This document shows positions 46,430 to 58,635 of a stretch of 64,000 nucleotides of DNA, piece by piece. A program made the position numbers and the translations under genes. Origin of the DNA: Gambelia wislizenii (lineage: Eukaryota > Chordata > Lepidosauria > Squamata > Crotaphytidae); assembly GCA_030847615.1 (NCBI GenBank), contig JAUMIR010000002.1, positions 115,824,309 through 115,888,308 of the forward strand. The letters are read 5' to 3'. The notes under the pieces were generated by a model that was not told the DNA's origin, made no database searches, and saw only the letters and a program-made list of their open reading frames with translations. Numbering within the stretch: the first letter of the stretch is position 1; every line of letters begins with the position of its first letter.

Positions 46430-48180
46430 CAGAATCCATATTTGTTCAAAATGATGGGATTATACAAAGTTAAGGCCCAAACGTCATTTACCAATCGTGT
46501 AATCAGAAAGTTTCTTATCATAGTCTGGGCGAAATATACACAAAGATTATATATTAGAACTCCACTTTGAATATATCCACAGAAGCACTTTCTTTGAAAG
46601 GGTTGCAAAGACAAGGATATTGGAAAACCTACAGTGAACTTTTGATACAAAAAAGGAGGCACATACCAATTAAAATGAAGAGAACAATTATTAGAGGAGG
46701 GATTAAAAAGCCAGTGGTTCCCATGTTTACAGATCTCTGAGAGATTTAAACTGGGTTTGAAAAATGAAGGCTTTGATATGCAAAAGTCAGACTTTGAAAA
46801 TTACTTACTAAAAGAGGGAAAGCACTTGATTTCAAAATTTTACAGAACATTACTGAACTTTAAATTGGAATACGAGATTATTAAAGAATGTATGCTGAAG
46901 TGGGCAAAAGATCTTGGCTGCAATATACCCTTTGAAGACTGGGAAAAATTATGGAAATATAATAATAGTTATACAAGGTGCAATGACTTAAAAGAAAATG
47001 TTATGAATATGATGTATAGATGGTACCTCTCACCTGACAGGTTAGCTAAAATATATAAAGATACTATTAACAAATGTTGGAAATGCAGAAAAGAAATCAG
47101 ACCTTTTTTCCACATATGGGGGAAGTATAAAAAAGCAAAATTATGGTATATGTTAAGGTCTAGGCTACAATCAATTCTGGGGAAGAAAATTAGTTTTGAG
47201 CCAGAATTTCTTCTATTAGGCATTTTCAACTTTGAAGATAAAATAGAAAAAGAAATTGGGAGACTCTGTTGGCATATGTTAATTGCAGCCAGGACATTCT
47301 TTGCATGAGGGTGGAAAACATCCAAAATTCCCATAGAAGAATAGTTACAAAAAGTAATAGCAATTGCCAAAATGGACAAGCTTATGTATATGTTAATGGC
47401 CAAGCCTAATACAAAATTCATTAAAGATTGGGAACCATTCTCAGAGTACCTTAAAAAAGATTTGGAAATTTAATGGTTACTGGATTTAAAGACTAAATTT
47501 CCTATCTCTGGTTTAATATTAATTGTTAATCCTTTACTGTGGAGATATTTGTAAATAATTGAGAATTATTGAGAAACTGATATATCAGTCTCTTTTTTAT
47601 AAGTATGTTTAGACATTTATAGTACAATTCCTTTTCAGAAATATGTATATGAATATTGCTTCTCCTTCAGATGATTGTAAGCAAATGGAGAGTGGCAGAA
47701 GAGAGGAAAATAATGTAAAAGAAGGGAAAGAGGGAGGAAGAGGAAAAAGCAAAGGGGAAAGAAGGGGAAAGAAGAAAAATCAATAATAATAGAAATGGGA
47801 AAGAATTAACCTTCTTGATTAGAACTTTATATTATCTCATATGACGGAGAATTACTGTAGTTTAATAATAGAATGGTTTGGATTTTGTGCTAGTTAAGTT
47901 TAGACGATCATTCATCACATGGGAAGTCTTTTTTTGGGGGGGGGTCTTTTGTATAGCTATCCTTTTTTGCTCCTCACCCCCTTCTCTGTCTGTTTTTCGT
48001 ATTGTCAATTCTGGTCTAGATTAGTCTTGCTATTTCTGGTTTTTCTTTTTTCTTCTTCTTTTATTTGGTTATTTATTTAGTATATGATTTAGTATATGGA
48101 TAACTGGTTGTTTGGTGTATTTCTATATGTATTGAACATTAGTGTTGATGTATATTTTAATAAACAGATTTATTTAAAAA
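46430..48180 (+). mobile_element. L1 LINE 3' fragment
   Basis: 46757-47308 encodes 183 codons of the L1 ORF2 C-terminus: LNFKLEYEIIKECMLKWA, then MMYRWYLSPDRLAKIY, then CWKC and FFHIW. The upstream 300 bases are the same protein in broken frames. A 3' UTR follows to about 48180, ending ttttaataaacagatttatt. In the C-terminal C-x2-C...H...C knuckle the last cysteine is not seen (GKYKK follows), so it is probably mutated. 5'-truncated. Confidence 0.85.
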
Positions 48181-48184
48181 ATGA

Positions 48185-49360
48185 TGGGAATATATACTCA
48201 GTTATACAGATGTCTTACTCTTATGTGGAATCCATTATATAAAACAACATTTGGCTTAGAACACTATTTTACATTTCTCATCATAGCCCCTTTAAGAAAA
48301 TCATTTACAGGTCCAAAACCTATTAACTTTGTGGGGGGATGGGAGGTTTAATAATACCAGATCTTACTAAAGATTTTGGATTTGTAAGCCTGGTGAAGAT
48401 GAGGATATCTTCCTCTATTTATTAAGCTGCCCACTGTGTAAGACTCCAAGGCACACATTCCTTATCTGTTCCTTTTCTCTTTGTCAAAACAGATATCCAT
48501 TGTAACAGATAGAAGGCAGTAATATTTTTATTGCCATGTAAGTTTCAAAATTTGCCCTGGATTCTAGAAAATTAAGAGCTAGGGAACAAAAATTAAATTT
48601 ACCAGAAAAAATAGAATTATTGTAGTATGTGGGGAAATAATCATTGTAATGTAAAAGCAATCTTGTGTACCTCATTCACATCCTAAGATAAGTCTAGGGT
48701 TTTTCCCTGCATGCGCTTGTTCTCCCAAAATTCCCTTTCTCTTATTTCACTGGGCACTTCCAGCCAACTGGAGTGTTGGGTCATTCAACACATGACCTAA
48801 TTTAAATTTTATTGCTGTGTGTAAGTTCTCTTTTAAGTTTGAGTCTCCATGAGGCTTTAGCCATTCTTAGTCCATCTTAAGCCATCTTAAGCTATACCAT
48901 CTTTCCTGTAATCATGCCATGATGTTTCACCATGCAGCCTTCTACCGCTGTAGGCTGGGTGAGTTTTTTTTCCTACCCTAAATACTCAGTCAGTTAGGAA
49001 CCTCTTTTTAAAGTTTGTTTTAGTATGTAGATTGAGATTGATATACCTTCAGTAAACTTTTGATTTGCATCTTAAACTGACTCCTTTGTTTTATAATGAG
49101 TCTAATTTAAGTGGGTGATCACAGACCTCTGAACACACCTTTTTTAAATGTTAATTGAGCTTTTGTCTGCATTTCTAAGTTGCACTCTGCATGAAGTTAA
49201 AAGTAAATGAATGATTTTTTAAACTCTTTTTTAAAGAAGATAATTTTTGTTGTTTTCTAAAAAGGACTAGATCCTGGAATTTTTAATACAATTTTATTTT
49301 TTAGACTCATTACTCCTACAATTATCTGTTCTCCTTTCAGCTTTGTACCTATGTTTCAAT
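48185..49360. other. Unassigned intronic sequence
   Basis: AT-rich and featureless. Confidence 0.4.
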
Positions 49361-49945
49361 CTCTCTCTCTGGCTTCTCTTCGCAAACGAAGATTCAGGAA
49401 GGACTCATCCCACACTTTCTGCAAGCGCGCTGATGACTAAAAAGGCCAATCTGAGATAGACAAGTCCGGTTACAGAAAGCATAGCAGAAGTTTTCCTTGG
49501 GTGACATTTCCGGGTTGTGATTTTTTCTGCGTTGTCGTTTCTCTTCAAGACTTGTTCGGCATGAGTTCTCAAATAAGGCTGCAGGGTTGTGGATAGTGTG
49601 TCTCCATGCCTCCCGATGTGAGGCCAGGGCGGACCATTGTTGGTGATCAATTTGGCCAAGCCTGAGGTGTTTTTCAGGGAGTCCTTGTATCGCTTTTTTG
49701 GAGCGCCCCTCTTACGCTGACCCGTGGCAAGTTCACCGTAGAATACTATTTTAGGGAGGCGATGGTCCTCCATCCTAGAAACATGCCCTGCCCAGCGCAG
49801 CTGTGTTCTCAATATCATGGCCTCAATGCTGGTGATCCTTGCTTGCTCAGGGACAGCAACATTCGTCACATAGTCAGTCCAGTGTATATTTAGGATTGTG
49901 TGTATACAGCGCTGATGGAAGCATTCGAGGAGTCGTAAGTGGTGG
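49361..49945 (-). mobile_element. Zinc-finger LINE 3' end (copy 5, best preserved)
   Basis: The 154-codon frame 49869-49405 reads TSIEAMILRTQLRWAGHVSRM, EDHRLPKIVFYGELATGQ and KRGAPKKRYKDSLK before losing phase in the finger region. The terminus is the same as in the other four copies. The 5' truncation lies within the ECFHQRC stretch at about 49.94 kb. Confidence 0.82.
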
Positions 49946-50894
49946 CGATAGGTGACCCATTATGTTTTAATATGGATGTTTTAATATGGAAGGGGGATTA
50001 GTGTGCCTTTTGGATGCAAAAGGAAAGTTTTATTCTAATTTTTACTTAGTTTTCCCAAGTACAGCTGCTATGTTATTAATATAAATGATATATTGTGTTA
50101 AATTTGTGTTTTTGTGTGTATCCTGTATTTAGTATTTCTATATACTGTATACTGGTACTTCTGCTACCATTTCCTGATCTGCTCCTACATTCAGAACCAC
50201 AAGTAGCAAACAAGGAAAAGGAATATCCTTTTCCTGAGCAATAGGTACAGCATAGTAGAGAAAAGCGATATTCAGTCTTAAGAATAAGCGGATGTTCCCT
50301 GTCTTTTCTGAGCAGAATCCTTCCGAAAGGATGAGAATGCAGCTACTATGGGACAACATGCATTAAGGCCTTGTCTTCCAGGCATTTTAAGAATGCTTCC
50401 ATGCCTTTGCCCTTATCTTGCTGCTAGCTTTAATATGTTTTATTCTATGCTGTTCATTTTATCTTGAATTTATATTTAATTTTAAACATTGTTTTATTGT
50501 ACTCTTGTTGCATTTTCTGCATTTAACTGGTTATACACTGCCCAGAAAACTTTAGTTAAAGAGCAGTTTAAAAGGGTAAATCAATCAATTAATATTGGCT
50601 AACGAATGTACTAAAGACTGAGATGGTATTTACCCACCTCTCCCCAGGCCTGTTGGAGGGTATGTATACTGACTAGGAGATGTGTACTGGTCCCTCTCCA
50701 GAAACACATATTTTCTATGAGATGTGGTGAATGTGCGCAATTGCCAATTTTTATGCATGTGAAATGTCCAACTCTCATTACCCCAACCCAGATAGACAGA
50801 ATGGATTCCCAATCCACAATTGCTTTCCATAACTATCAACAGCATCTCCTGTTGGCCTTGGCTTTATCTTTGATTCCTTCTTGTTTTGAATGTC
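49946..50894. other. Unassigned intronic sequence
   Basis: No gene or clear repeat. TTTTAATATGGA is repeated at 49.96-49.99 kb. Confidence 0.4.
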
Positions 50895-51112
50895 TGTGTG
50901 TTTATGTGCCTTCAAGTTGCCTGTCAACTTATGGCAACCCCATGAATTTCATAGGGCTTTCTTAGGCAAGGAGTATTCAGAGGTGTTTTTGCCAGTTCCT
51001 CCCTCTGAAATATAGACTACAGCACCTGGTATTCTTTGGTGGATCCCATCCAAGTACTAACCAGGGCTGACCCTGCTTAGCTTCCAAGATGAGATAGGAT
51101 CTGGTGCCTTTT
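50895..51112 (-). mobile_element. 5S rRNA-derived SINE
   Basis: The head (minus strand, 51110 down to 51016) is recognisable 5S rRNA: TCTTGGAAGCTAAGCAGGGTC, then TTAGTACTTGGATGGGA, then ACCAGGTGCTGTAG. The internal pol III boxes lie at about 51069-51083 and 51041-51053. The tail (gccttcaagttgcctg, cttatggcaacccc) is shared with the tRNA-derived SINEs here. This is the layout of the reptile 5S-type SINEs, not a 5S gene, because the rRNA part is incomplete and mutated. Confidence 0.85.
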
Positions 51113-53299
51113 ATATATGCAACATTTCCTTTCCTTTACATATGCAACATTTCCAATAACATTTCCTTTCTTCCTGCTCTCACCTATCCTCCCCCTCCTC
51201 TCAACGCTCCTCAGTGCCTTCGCACTTGACATTGGTCCCAACCGCCTTGGGTTGCTCAGTTCAAGTTGCCCTTAAGAGGTCCCTCCAGGAGTTGGTGTCT
51301 AGACTGGAGAGGACCAAAACTATTATGGATTGGCCCATATCAGAACCAGATGCTCAATCCCAAGAGTCCACTGTTTTGTCCTGAGGCCCTGGACTCTGGG
51401 AAGATTGCTGGAAACTGAGATGGTTCCACCTGCAAAAACTCAGGGCACAAGGCATAAGAAGAAGAAGGCTAAGGCTGTGGAGGCCTCTTGCTCTCAGACC
51501 CAGCCACCTGTACCAAGGCTTCCAGTTCAGTCTCCTCAACCTTCAGCCCAAACAGTCTGCCTGGGACAGAGAAGCTTTCATTGCCATCTCAGTTGACTCC
51601 AGACCATCCTCAGTTCAGATGGAAGACAGTACCCATGCCTCAGTACAGGAGTAATTTCTGCAACCTCCTCTGGTCAGCATGGCATTGGATGATGAGATCC
51701 TGGATTTGCCTCCACAGGTCCAGATAATCTCATCCGGACCATCCTCACAAGAGTCTCCCACCACCACCTTCAGATTGACCTGCAGTTTCATCTCCACCTT
51801 AGGAGCAGCCTCTGATCCCAGTTCCATGTTCTCTGCACCATCATTGCCACTGTACCAAGTCACACTCTGGTTCCAACATTTCTGAATACCATTCAAGATC
51901 ATACCACTCCCAGTCTTGCAGCCTCTGGTTACAACATTCTCCATCTCCACATCAATCATACTACCACCCCTTGAGGGAGATTTGTCAGTACCATTACTGG
52001 AGGACTCAGTACAGTAGATCAGACGTGGAGAGGGCCAGAGCCTACTACCATCATGGTCGCTCACCTTCCTACTATGTGGATAGGTCTCCATCAAGGGAAT
52101 ACCCTTACTGCTACTTACAACTACAATTATGTTTATGACTATAGAGACAATTTTAACCCATGCATCTCTCTCATCATCATTGACATGCTTTACTGACATC
52201 AGGACTGTTTACCATGGTACCGAGTTGGAATCATCATGTACCAACTTTGGTACTGTCATCTATGGTACTGAATCAAATTCATTCGTACTCACCAGAGCCT
52301 TCTCTACCAACGATGGACCCAAGAAGTACACCATTGTAATAACCCACCCTCTGGATGACTCAAACAAGGAGGAAGAGGAGGACATCATAACTCACCCCAT
52401 GGATAGCCCAGCCAAAGAGGAGGAAAAGGTAGAATGGTGCAGAAGCTCTTCCAGAGGCTGCAGATAGCAGACACTAAAAAAGACACTCCCCCGCCCTTCA
52501 GTGAACATCAGTGGGAGAAGCGCCATGCTCAGTATAGGTTAAATACTAAACGCCAAACTAATTAGCCACTGATGAGGCACAAATGACCTTGAAGGAACTT
52601 CCCATAAATATCCCAGCATTTCCCTCCCAGCCTTAGTGCTGACAACTGCCATACATGGTTGTTTGGCATTACTTTTTGTGTTCTTGTTTTGCCTTGACTT
52701 TGGACTGACTACATTTCTCGACTGCTCTGTTAACTCCTTGTTGGGTCAAGTACTGGACTTCTGACCTGCTGAAAATGACTTCTGGACCAGCTATGGACCA
52801 CCCTTGTGCTTCTCCTTTCATCTTGCCCTGACAACCTGTGACTGTCACGGACTGAACAGTTTACTCGAAAGCTCCTGTTTTCCTGGGCACTTGCTGACTG
52901 GTGTTCAGGAAAACCACCTCCATCAATGTCTTCAGCCAGGGTGCTTCACATGGTTTCACACCTGGAATCTTTTGGAATGGATGAGGAATGAGACTCCTTT
53001 CCAACATCCTCCAACCTTCCGGCCTTCAAGTATTCTCTAATTTTAGCTGGGGACCACAATGCCATGTCACCCACTAATGACGTGCACTTGTTTACAGATC
53101 AGATGGTCCAGATGGTGATGGTTCTTGATTTTGAGGTCAAACAACCTCAATCACCCACCCCAGATCTAAAGTTCAAGTGGGTCCAGAATCAAGCTCCAGG
53201 GCTGGCTTCACTACCACTTCTTCCATATTTCCTCCAGGTGGCCAGGAAGTCCTGGTCTACCCCCATTTTCCATCTCGTCCACCTCGAAGAAGATTGAAG

Positions 53300-53732
53300 T
53301 GTCAGGAGTTAGACAGTGAACTCTATTATAAAATGGCCAAACAACTGCAGAGTCATGCTGAGTCATAATGACTGACTCCATGAACTGCCTAGTCATGCCA
53401 CAGCTACAGAAGGAGGGTTCTTATTGGTGTGTAAAGATCATGTGATTGAGTAAGCCAATGCCCTGTAACTGTGTATATAAGAGCTCAAGAGAACAGAGCT
53501 CACTTCCTCCTCTTCTTCTTGTGAATACTGATGCCTGGTGAAGCAGTTTGTCCTTTAAGTGTAAATATTTGTACATATTGCAACTGTTTGACTTTGAAGA
53601 TAAAAGTGCCTCCTGCTTATCTGGACATCAAACACTCTGTGTGTGAGTATTCTTGGGAACGGGTTTCTACTAAGTCTACTAAGATAGTTTTTGGCTTCTG
53701 CCGGGGATTGCGTGTCCTATCATCCCCTGACA
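53300..53732 (+). mobile_element. Solo LTR inside DIRS, perfect target duplication
   Basis: 433 bp. It starts TGTCAGG and ends CCTGACA, exact 7-bp inverted ends. TGAAG flanks it on both sides (53295-53299, 53733-53737). It contains a TATA-like GTATATAAG at 53473-53481 and an A-rich AGATAAAAGTG signal-like stretch near 53.6 kb. The internal retroviral or retrotransposon genes have been lost, presumably by LTR-LTR recombination. Confidence 0.88.
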
Positions 53733-54053
53733 TGAAGAGCCCCACAGAGTCACTGAGATGGGCTATGACTGGCTCATCCATCATCCCCAACCTAATTCCA
53801 TTATTGTGGATGCAGCTCAGTCTAGGGCTTCCCAGCAACAGCATTCCACCCAGTGGACAAAGAGGGGAAGAAGTTGGATCTGATGTCCAGAAAATTCTAT
53901 TCCATGGCTGCTCTGTCGTTTCACATCAACAACTCCCTTGGAAGAAAATGTTACCCTTCCCGGACAAGCTTCCAGATGTCCTTGTTCAGGCTTTGGCCTC
54001 ACTCCTGAAGTGTTGCTAGGCAGAGAGCAAATAACCAACAGCTCGCCCAGATA

Positions 54054-54587
54054 ATGACAGCTTCAGCAACGTAATACATTAAACAGAAAGAACTCTGAGA
54101 GCGTTCTTTCCTGAAAGTGTCTATTTGCAATGGAGACACACAGAGGAAAAGTCAAGCCAGTCCAAATTTCCATAAGCCAAGCAAGGTTGTCAGCCAGTCC
54201 AAGGACTCAATAGTCAATCAGGGTTGTCAACTAGTCCAGTGGTCAGGGTTCAGGAGCCTAGAGGAGGAATGCCAAGCTATAGTCTGATAGCAGGCACTTG
54301 TTTCCAGCAGGAAACAGAAGTCAGTCCTGTCTCTTAAATTGGTTGCAGCCAGATGCCCTTGATTAAGGGTGCTTCCCCTGCTGTTTGGCAAGGGACTCAT
54401 AGAGCATTATTCTGATTTCTTCACTGCTCGCCAGGTCTGAGGACTCAGGTGTGGTGCTTTGTCCTCTGAGTGGTCCAGCTGCTCAGATGCAACCTGTGCT
54501 GGATCAACTTCAGGTGAGTCCTGTTTCTGTGTCTCCTAAGATGCAGGATTCTCCTCACCCTTTGAGTCAGAGTCTTGGCCTATGACA
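54054..54587 (-). mobile_element. LTR-like block inside DIRS
   Basis: It separates two parts of the DIRS gag-like coding sequence. On the minus strand it begins TGTCATAGGCC, like TGTTATGCCCC of the LTR at 7080, and holds TCCTTGGACTGG motifs. It ends TGTCA at 54054. I could not find a matching target duplication, so the ends are approximate. Confidence 0.5.
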
Positions 54588-54930
54588 CCACAGGAAGAGA
54601 GTAACTATTCAAGTGGAAACCCACAGACTTGCAGCCCAGCAAATTGACACAGCTTGTCATGCTGCTGACTGCAGTGGCAAAGCTCTGGCACGGGCCATTG
54701 CTCTGCACTGCCACACTTGGTTCAATTTGTCTGGCCTCTCACATCAGGAAAGGACTACTATAGACAACCTCCTGACAAGGAAGCTTTATTCAGTGCTAAG
54801 ATAGGCAATAAACTGGAGCATACTCAAAAGATGTGCTCAGCAGCACAGAAGTTTGGATTCAACTTGCAATCCCAGCTATCGTCCAGACCTCGCTGCCCTT
54901 GGTCAAGACACACTTCCTCCCAAAGATCAT

Positions 54931-55571
54931 GAACATGAATGAACAGTGTGATGCAGCAACTAAAAATGCCAATACAATTCTGGGTTGCATCAATAGAAGT
55001 ACAGTGCCTAGATCAAGGGAAGCAATCATACCATTTTATTCTGCTTTGGTCAGACCTCACCTGGAATACTCTGTCCAGTTCTGGGCATCACAATTCAAAA
55101 AGGATATTGAGAAGCTGGAACGTGTCCAGAGGAGGGCAACCAAAATGGTAAAAGGTCTGGAAGCCATCCCCTATGAGGAACAGCTTAAGGAGCTGGGTTA
55201 GTTTAGCCTGGAAAAGAGACAGTTAAGAGGTGACATGATAGCCATGTTTAAATATTTGAAAGCATGTCATATTGAAGAGGGAGCATGCTTGTTTTCTGCT
55301 GCTCAAGAGACTAGGACATGAAGCAAAGGATTCAAAGTACAGGAAAAGAGATTCCACCTAAACATTAGGAAGAACTTCCCAACAGTAAGAGCTGTTCAAC
55401 AGTGGAATACACTACCCCAGAGTGTGAAGGAGTCTCCTTCTTTGGAGGTTTTTAAATAGAAGCTGGATAGCCATCTGTCAGGAGTGTTTTGATTGGGTAT
55501 TCCTGCAAGACAGGGGGTTGGACTGGATGGCCCTTGTGGTCTCGTTCAACTCTATGATTCTATGATTCTAT
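54931..55571 (+). mobile_element. CR1 LINE 3' end inside DIRS
   Basis: Encodes [40 protein letters not shown] and [12 protein letters not shown]. It then continues with stops to the CR1 terminus (TATGATTCTATGATTC). 5'-truncated. It sits between the gag-like and RT parts of the DIRS element and so postdates it. Confidence 0.93.
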
Positions 55572-55693
55572 ATAACCTGAGTGGAGCAGACAAGCTTGTG
55601 CTCTTCTTCTTCCATCTTGGTCTGCTAAAAAAGTTCTGCCTCAGGGTTCAGATCCTAGCAGTTCAGGAAGTGTCATGAGGACCCTTCCAAGCA

Positions 55694-56464
55694 GTGCCTT
55701 TGACTCGGGAACATCCAACCTCTACACCACTGGTTGCTCTCCCATTTCATGACAGACTGTCCAGATTCCATCAAGTCTGGGTATCCATCACCTTGGACTT
55801 GTGGGTCCTCAACCTCATGAAGAGGGTGTATGCCATAAAGTTATGGGGACGATGTGTGTGTGTGTGTGAACTGCAGATGTTTCACAGTACTCCCACCCTC
55901 ACCAAGGAGGTAGAATCCCTCTTACTCAAGGGAGACATAGAACCTATCTCTCCTTCTCATCTCCTGTGGGGGTTCTTCTCCAACTACTTCATTGTGTCCA
56001 ATAAGGACAGAAAATGGCATCCTATTTTGGATCTTCAGGACATCAACTTCTACACAGACCCCAGACATTTTAGAATGGTCTCACTCAGCTCCATCTTTTC
56101 CCTGTTACAGAAGGGAGATTGCTTTGCAACTCTCAGTTTAAAAGACACATACTTTCACATCACAATCAGAGTGCACCACAGGTGCTTTCTCTGCTTTGTA
56201 GTGGGCAGAAGACCTTACCATTTTTGCATCCTCCATTTTGGCCTGGCCCCGGCCCCACATGTGTTCACAAAATGCATGGTGGTGGTGGCTGCCTGGCTCT
56301 GCCACCAGAGAGTCATTCCCTTCCCTTACATTGACTGGCTCCTTGTTGCCTACGTTTGCTTCCACCTGGTCATCAACATCAGGCTCACACTTCATCTTCT
56401 AAACTCATTGGGTCTCATTGTGAACCATGAGAAGTCCCATCTCGAACCATCCAAACAAGTATGA
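55694..56464 (+). pseudogene. DIRS reverse transcriptase remnant
   Basis: 256 codons. It reads HDRLSRFHQVWVS, EVESLLLKGDIEPISPSHL, NYFIVSNKDRKWHPILDLQD, FATLSLKDTYFHI, LAPAPHVFTKCM, then LLNSLGLIVNHEKSHLEPS. The order and spacing match DIRS RT. The catalytic box, normally Y-x-D-D-W, reads Y-I-D-W at about 56327-56338: one aspartate codon is missing, which should abolish activity. A TGA follows at 56462, after which related sequence continues (FIGTLLDSGSLLPF). Confidence 0.88.
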
Positions 56465-56739
56465 TTCATTGGAACACTTCTAGATTCTGGGTCCCTTCTG
56501 CCTTTCTGCCAGATGACAGAAATCTCATGCTCCACAGGACCACTCTTTGGAGCCTTCACAGTCAGAGAGTGTATACCAGGGATGTTCAGGTTCTACTAGG
56601 CCTTATGGCTTCTACAACTTCAGTCACATAATTCGCTAGTCTCAGGATGAGGCCCCTGCAGGCCTGCTTCCTCTCATGTTTCAACCCTCTCATCAACCCT
56701 CCTCATCAGGTGTTCATGATGCCAAGGGCTGTTCGTCAC

Positions 56740-57180
56740 TCTCTTTGCTGGTGGGTCGACTCACGCAATATGCAGGCAGGCATGCAGCTCCTTCACAGGC
56801 CACAGTAGCAGTTACTACAGGTGTGTCTTTCAAAGGATGGGGAGCCCTCACAGCTAACCTCTCAGTGAGAGGACAATAGTTTTTGAAAGAAAGTGCCCTG
56901 CATATTAATGCTCTTGAAATTCTGGAAGTCATAAAGACCTTACAAGCTTTCAAACCTACTCTTCAAGGCAGGACAGTTCAGGTGGTCTCTGGCAACACCA
57001 TGATGGTCTCCTATCTGAACAAACAAGGAGGGATGAGTTCCCATACTCTTCTCCATCTCACATGTCTCCTATGGAACCGGTGCATTTCTCGAGGGATCAC
57101 CATCACGGAGATTCACCTTCCAGGGGAGGAGAACATCCTAGCAGACACTTTTAAGTTCATTCCTCAAGTCCTGCCATGAA
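56740..57180 (+). pseudogene. DIRS RNase H remnant
   Basis: The first part reads GVSFKGWGALTANLSVRGQ and ends in a TAG. It continues in a new frame with INALEILEVIKTLQAF, NTMMVSYLNKQGGMSSHTLL and LPGEENILADTF. These are the RNase H motifs of DIRS elements, with D to G/N changes at metal-binding positions (SGN where TDN is usual). Confidence 0.82.
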
Positions 57181-57859
57181 TGGAAACTGCATTCCAGCAC
57201 TCTCCATGAGATCTTCAGATGCTGGGGCACCCCAACCATAGATCTTTTCACATCGCCTCTGAATTCCCAATGCCAGACCTTCAGCTCCAGAACCTGATGC
57301 AGGTGGGACTCACTAGGCAACTCGCTCCTCTTCCATTGGGGAGGTTCCATCATGTATGTTTTTCCTCCATTTCCCCTTGTCACCAATGGTGATAGCCAAG
57401 ATCAAGCACAACAGAATGAGATGTGTCCTAATCACCCCTTGGTGGCTGAGGCAACCCTGGTTTGCTCCTCTCCTCCACCTCTCAAAAGGAGTTCCTCAGA
57501 CTACCATCTAGACCAGACCTCCTCATCATTTACCGGGGCAAGGTGAGGCACCTTACTTGCTCTTGTCAGACATATTCTTATTGCTGCTCATAGGCAACCA
57601 CTCAATGCTTGTACACCTACAAATGGAAGAAGTTTCTCTCCTTCCTGTCATCTCAGGGCATCTCCCTGGCTGAGGTGTAAACTCCAAAATGTTTTGGAGT
57701 GCTTCAGCTCCTTGTCAGATAGGGACTTTCCCTCTCATCCATCAAATGCTATTTGGCAGTGATTTTCTGGAACTTGTAAGACATTGGGAAACCCTCTTGC
57801 TTTCCACACCTCTTCATGAAAAGGTTTCTGAGAGGGTACAGAAATCTTCATTCCCCTAC

Positions 57860-58530
57860 TACTAGCCCTACTCCTCACTGGAGTCTCAAACTGGTTCTCT
57901 CCCGGTTGTCACCACTGACCTCCTGTGACATGAGGCTCCTGATTTGGAAGACAGCCTTTCTGGTAGCCATAACATCAGCCAGGAGAGCGGAAGAATTATG
58001 CACCCTCAGGTCTGAACCTCCCCCATCTCCGCTTACACAGGGACAAGATTGTTCTGAGGCCTGACATATCATTTCTGCCTAGGGTGCTTTTCACCTCAAC
58101 ATTGTGCTACCTAGCCTGATGCAGAACCCTTCCTCTGACTTTGAGTGCTCTCTCCACTTCTTGAATGTCCAGCAAGTGTTGGCCTTCTGAGGGAACAGTA
58201 TGGCCTCCTTTTGGAAGTCCCAGAGGTTGTTTCTCTGCTATTCCTCTAGCAAAATAGGCTTTCTGGTCTCTGTACAGTGCTTCCCTAAGTGGGTCACCAA
58301 CACTATCAGACCTGCCTATGCTCTCACACAGAATGAATCTCCTGTGCAAGTATGAAGCCACTCTACCAGAGCTATGGAGGCATCAACTGTGTTTCTGAGG
58401 GGTGTCCTGCTACAAGACATTTGCAAGGTGGCCACCTGGTCCCAGTCTTTGACCTTAATAATGCACTACAGACTCAATGTGAGGTCCAGGGAGGAGGCCG
58501 CGTTTGGGAGACCTGTCCTTTTTTTCCTGC
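57860..58530 (+). pseudogene. DIRS tyrosine recombinase remnant
   Basis: Pieces in several frames: LIWKTAFLVAITSARRAEEL (57816-58064), where the final RRAEEL corresponds to the first catalytic arginine box; FLPRVLF-like sequence near 58.08 kb; and LLQDICKVATWSQS with LTLIMHYRLNV at 58374-58490, the region of the last histidine and tyrosine boxes. Multiple stops. Confidence 0.75.
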
Positions 58531-58547
58531 ACTGCATGACATTCCCA

Positions 58548-58635
58548 TTTGTGTGAGTCACAGAGACCATGAAGAAGAAAAGGTTGCTTACCTGTAACTG
58601 TGGTTCTTTGAGTGGCCATCTGTGAACTCACACAA
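58548..58635. repeat. Inverted repeat in the DIRS terminal region
   Basis: TTTGTGTGAGTCACAGAGAC at 58548 is complementary, with small gaps, to TGGCCATCTGTGAACTCACAC ending at 58634. The loop is AAGGTTGCTTACCTGTAACTG-like. A direct copy of the first arm recurs at 58815-58841. This fits the inverted-terminal and internal-complementary repeats DIRS uses to circularise. Confidence 0.65.

Noticed and set aside
50895..51112. A 5S rRNA gene
   Set aside because: Only part of the 5S sequence is present, with substitutions, and it is fused to a SINE tail.
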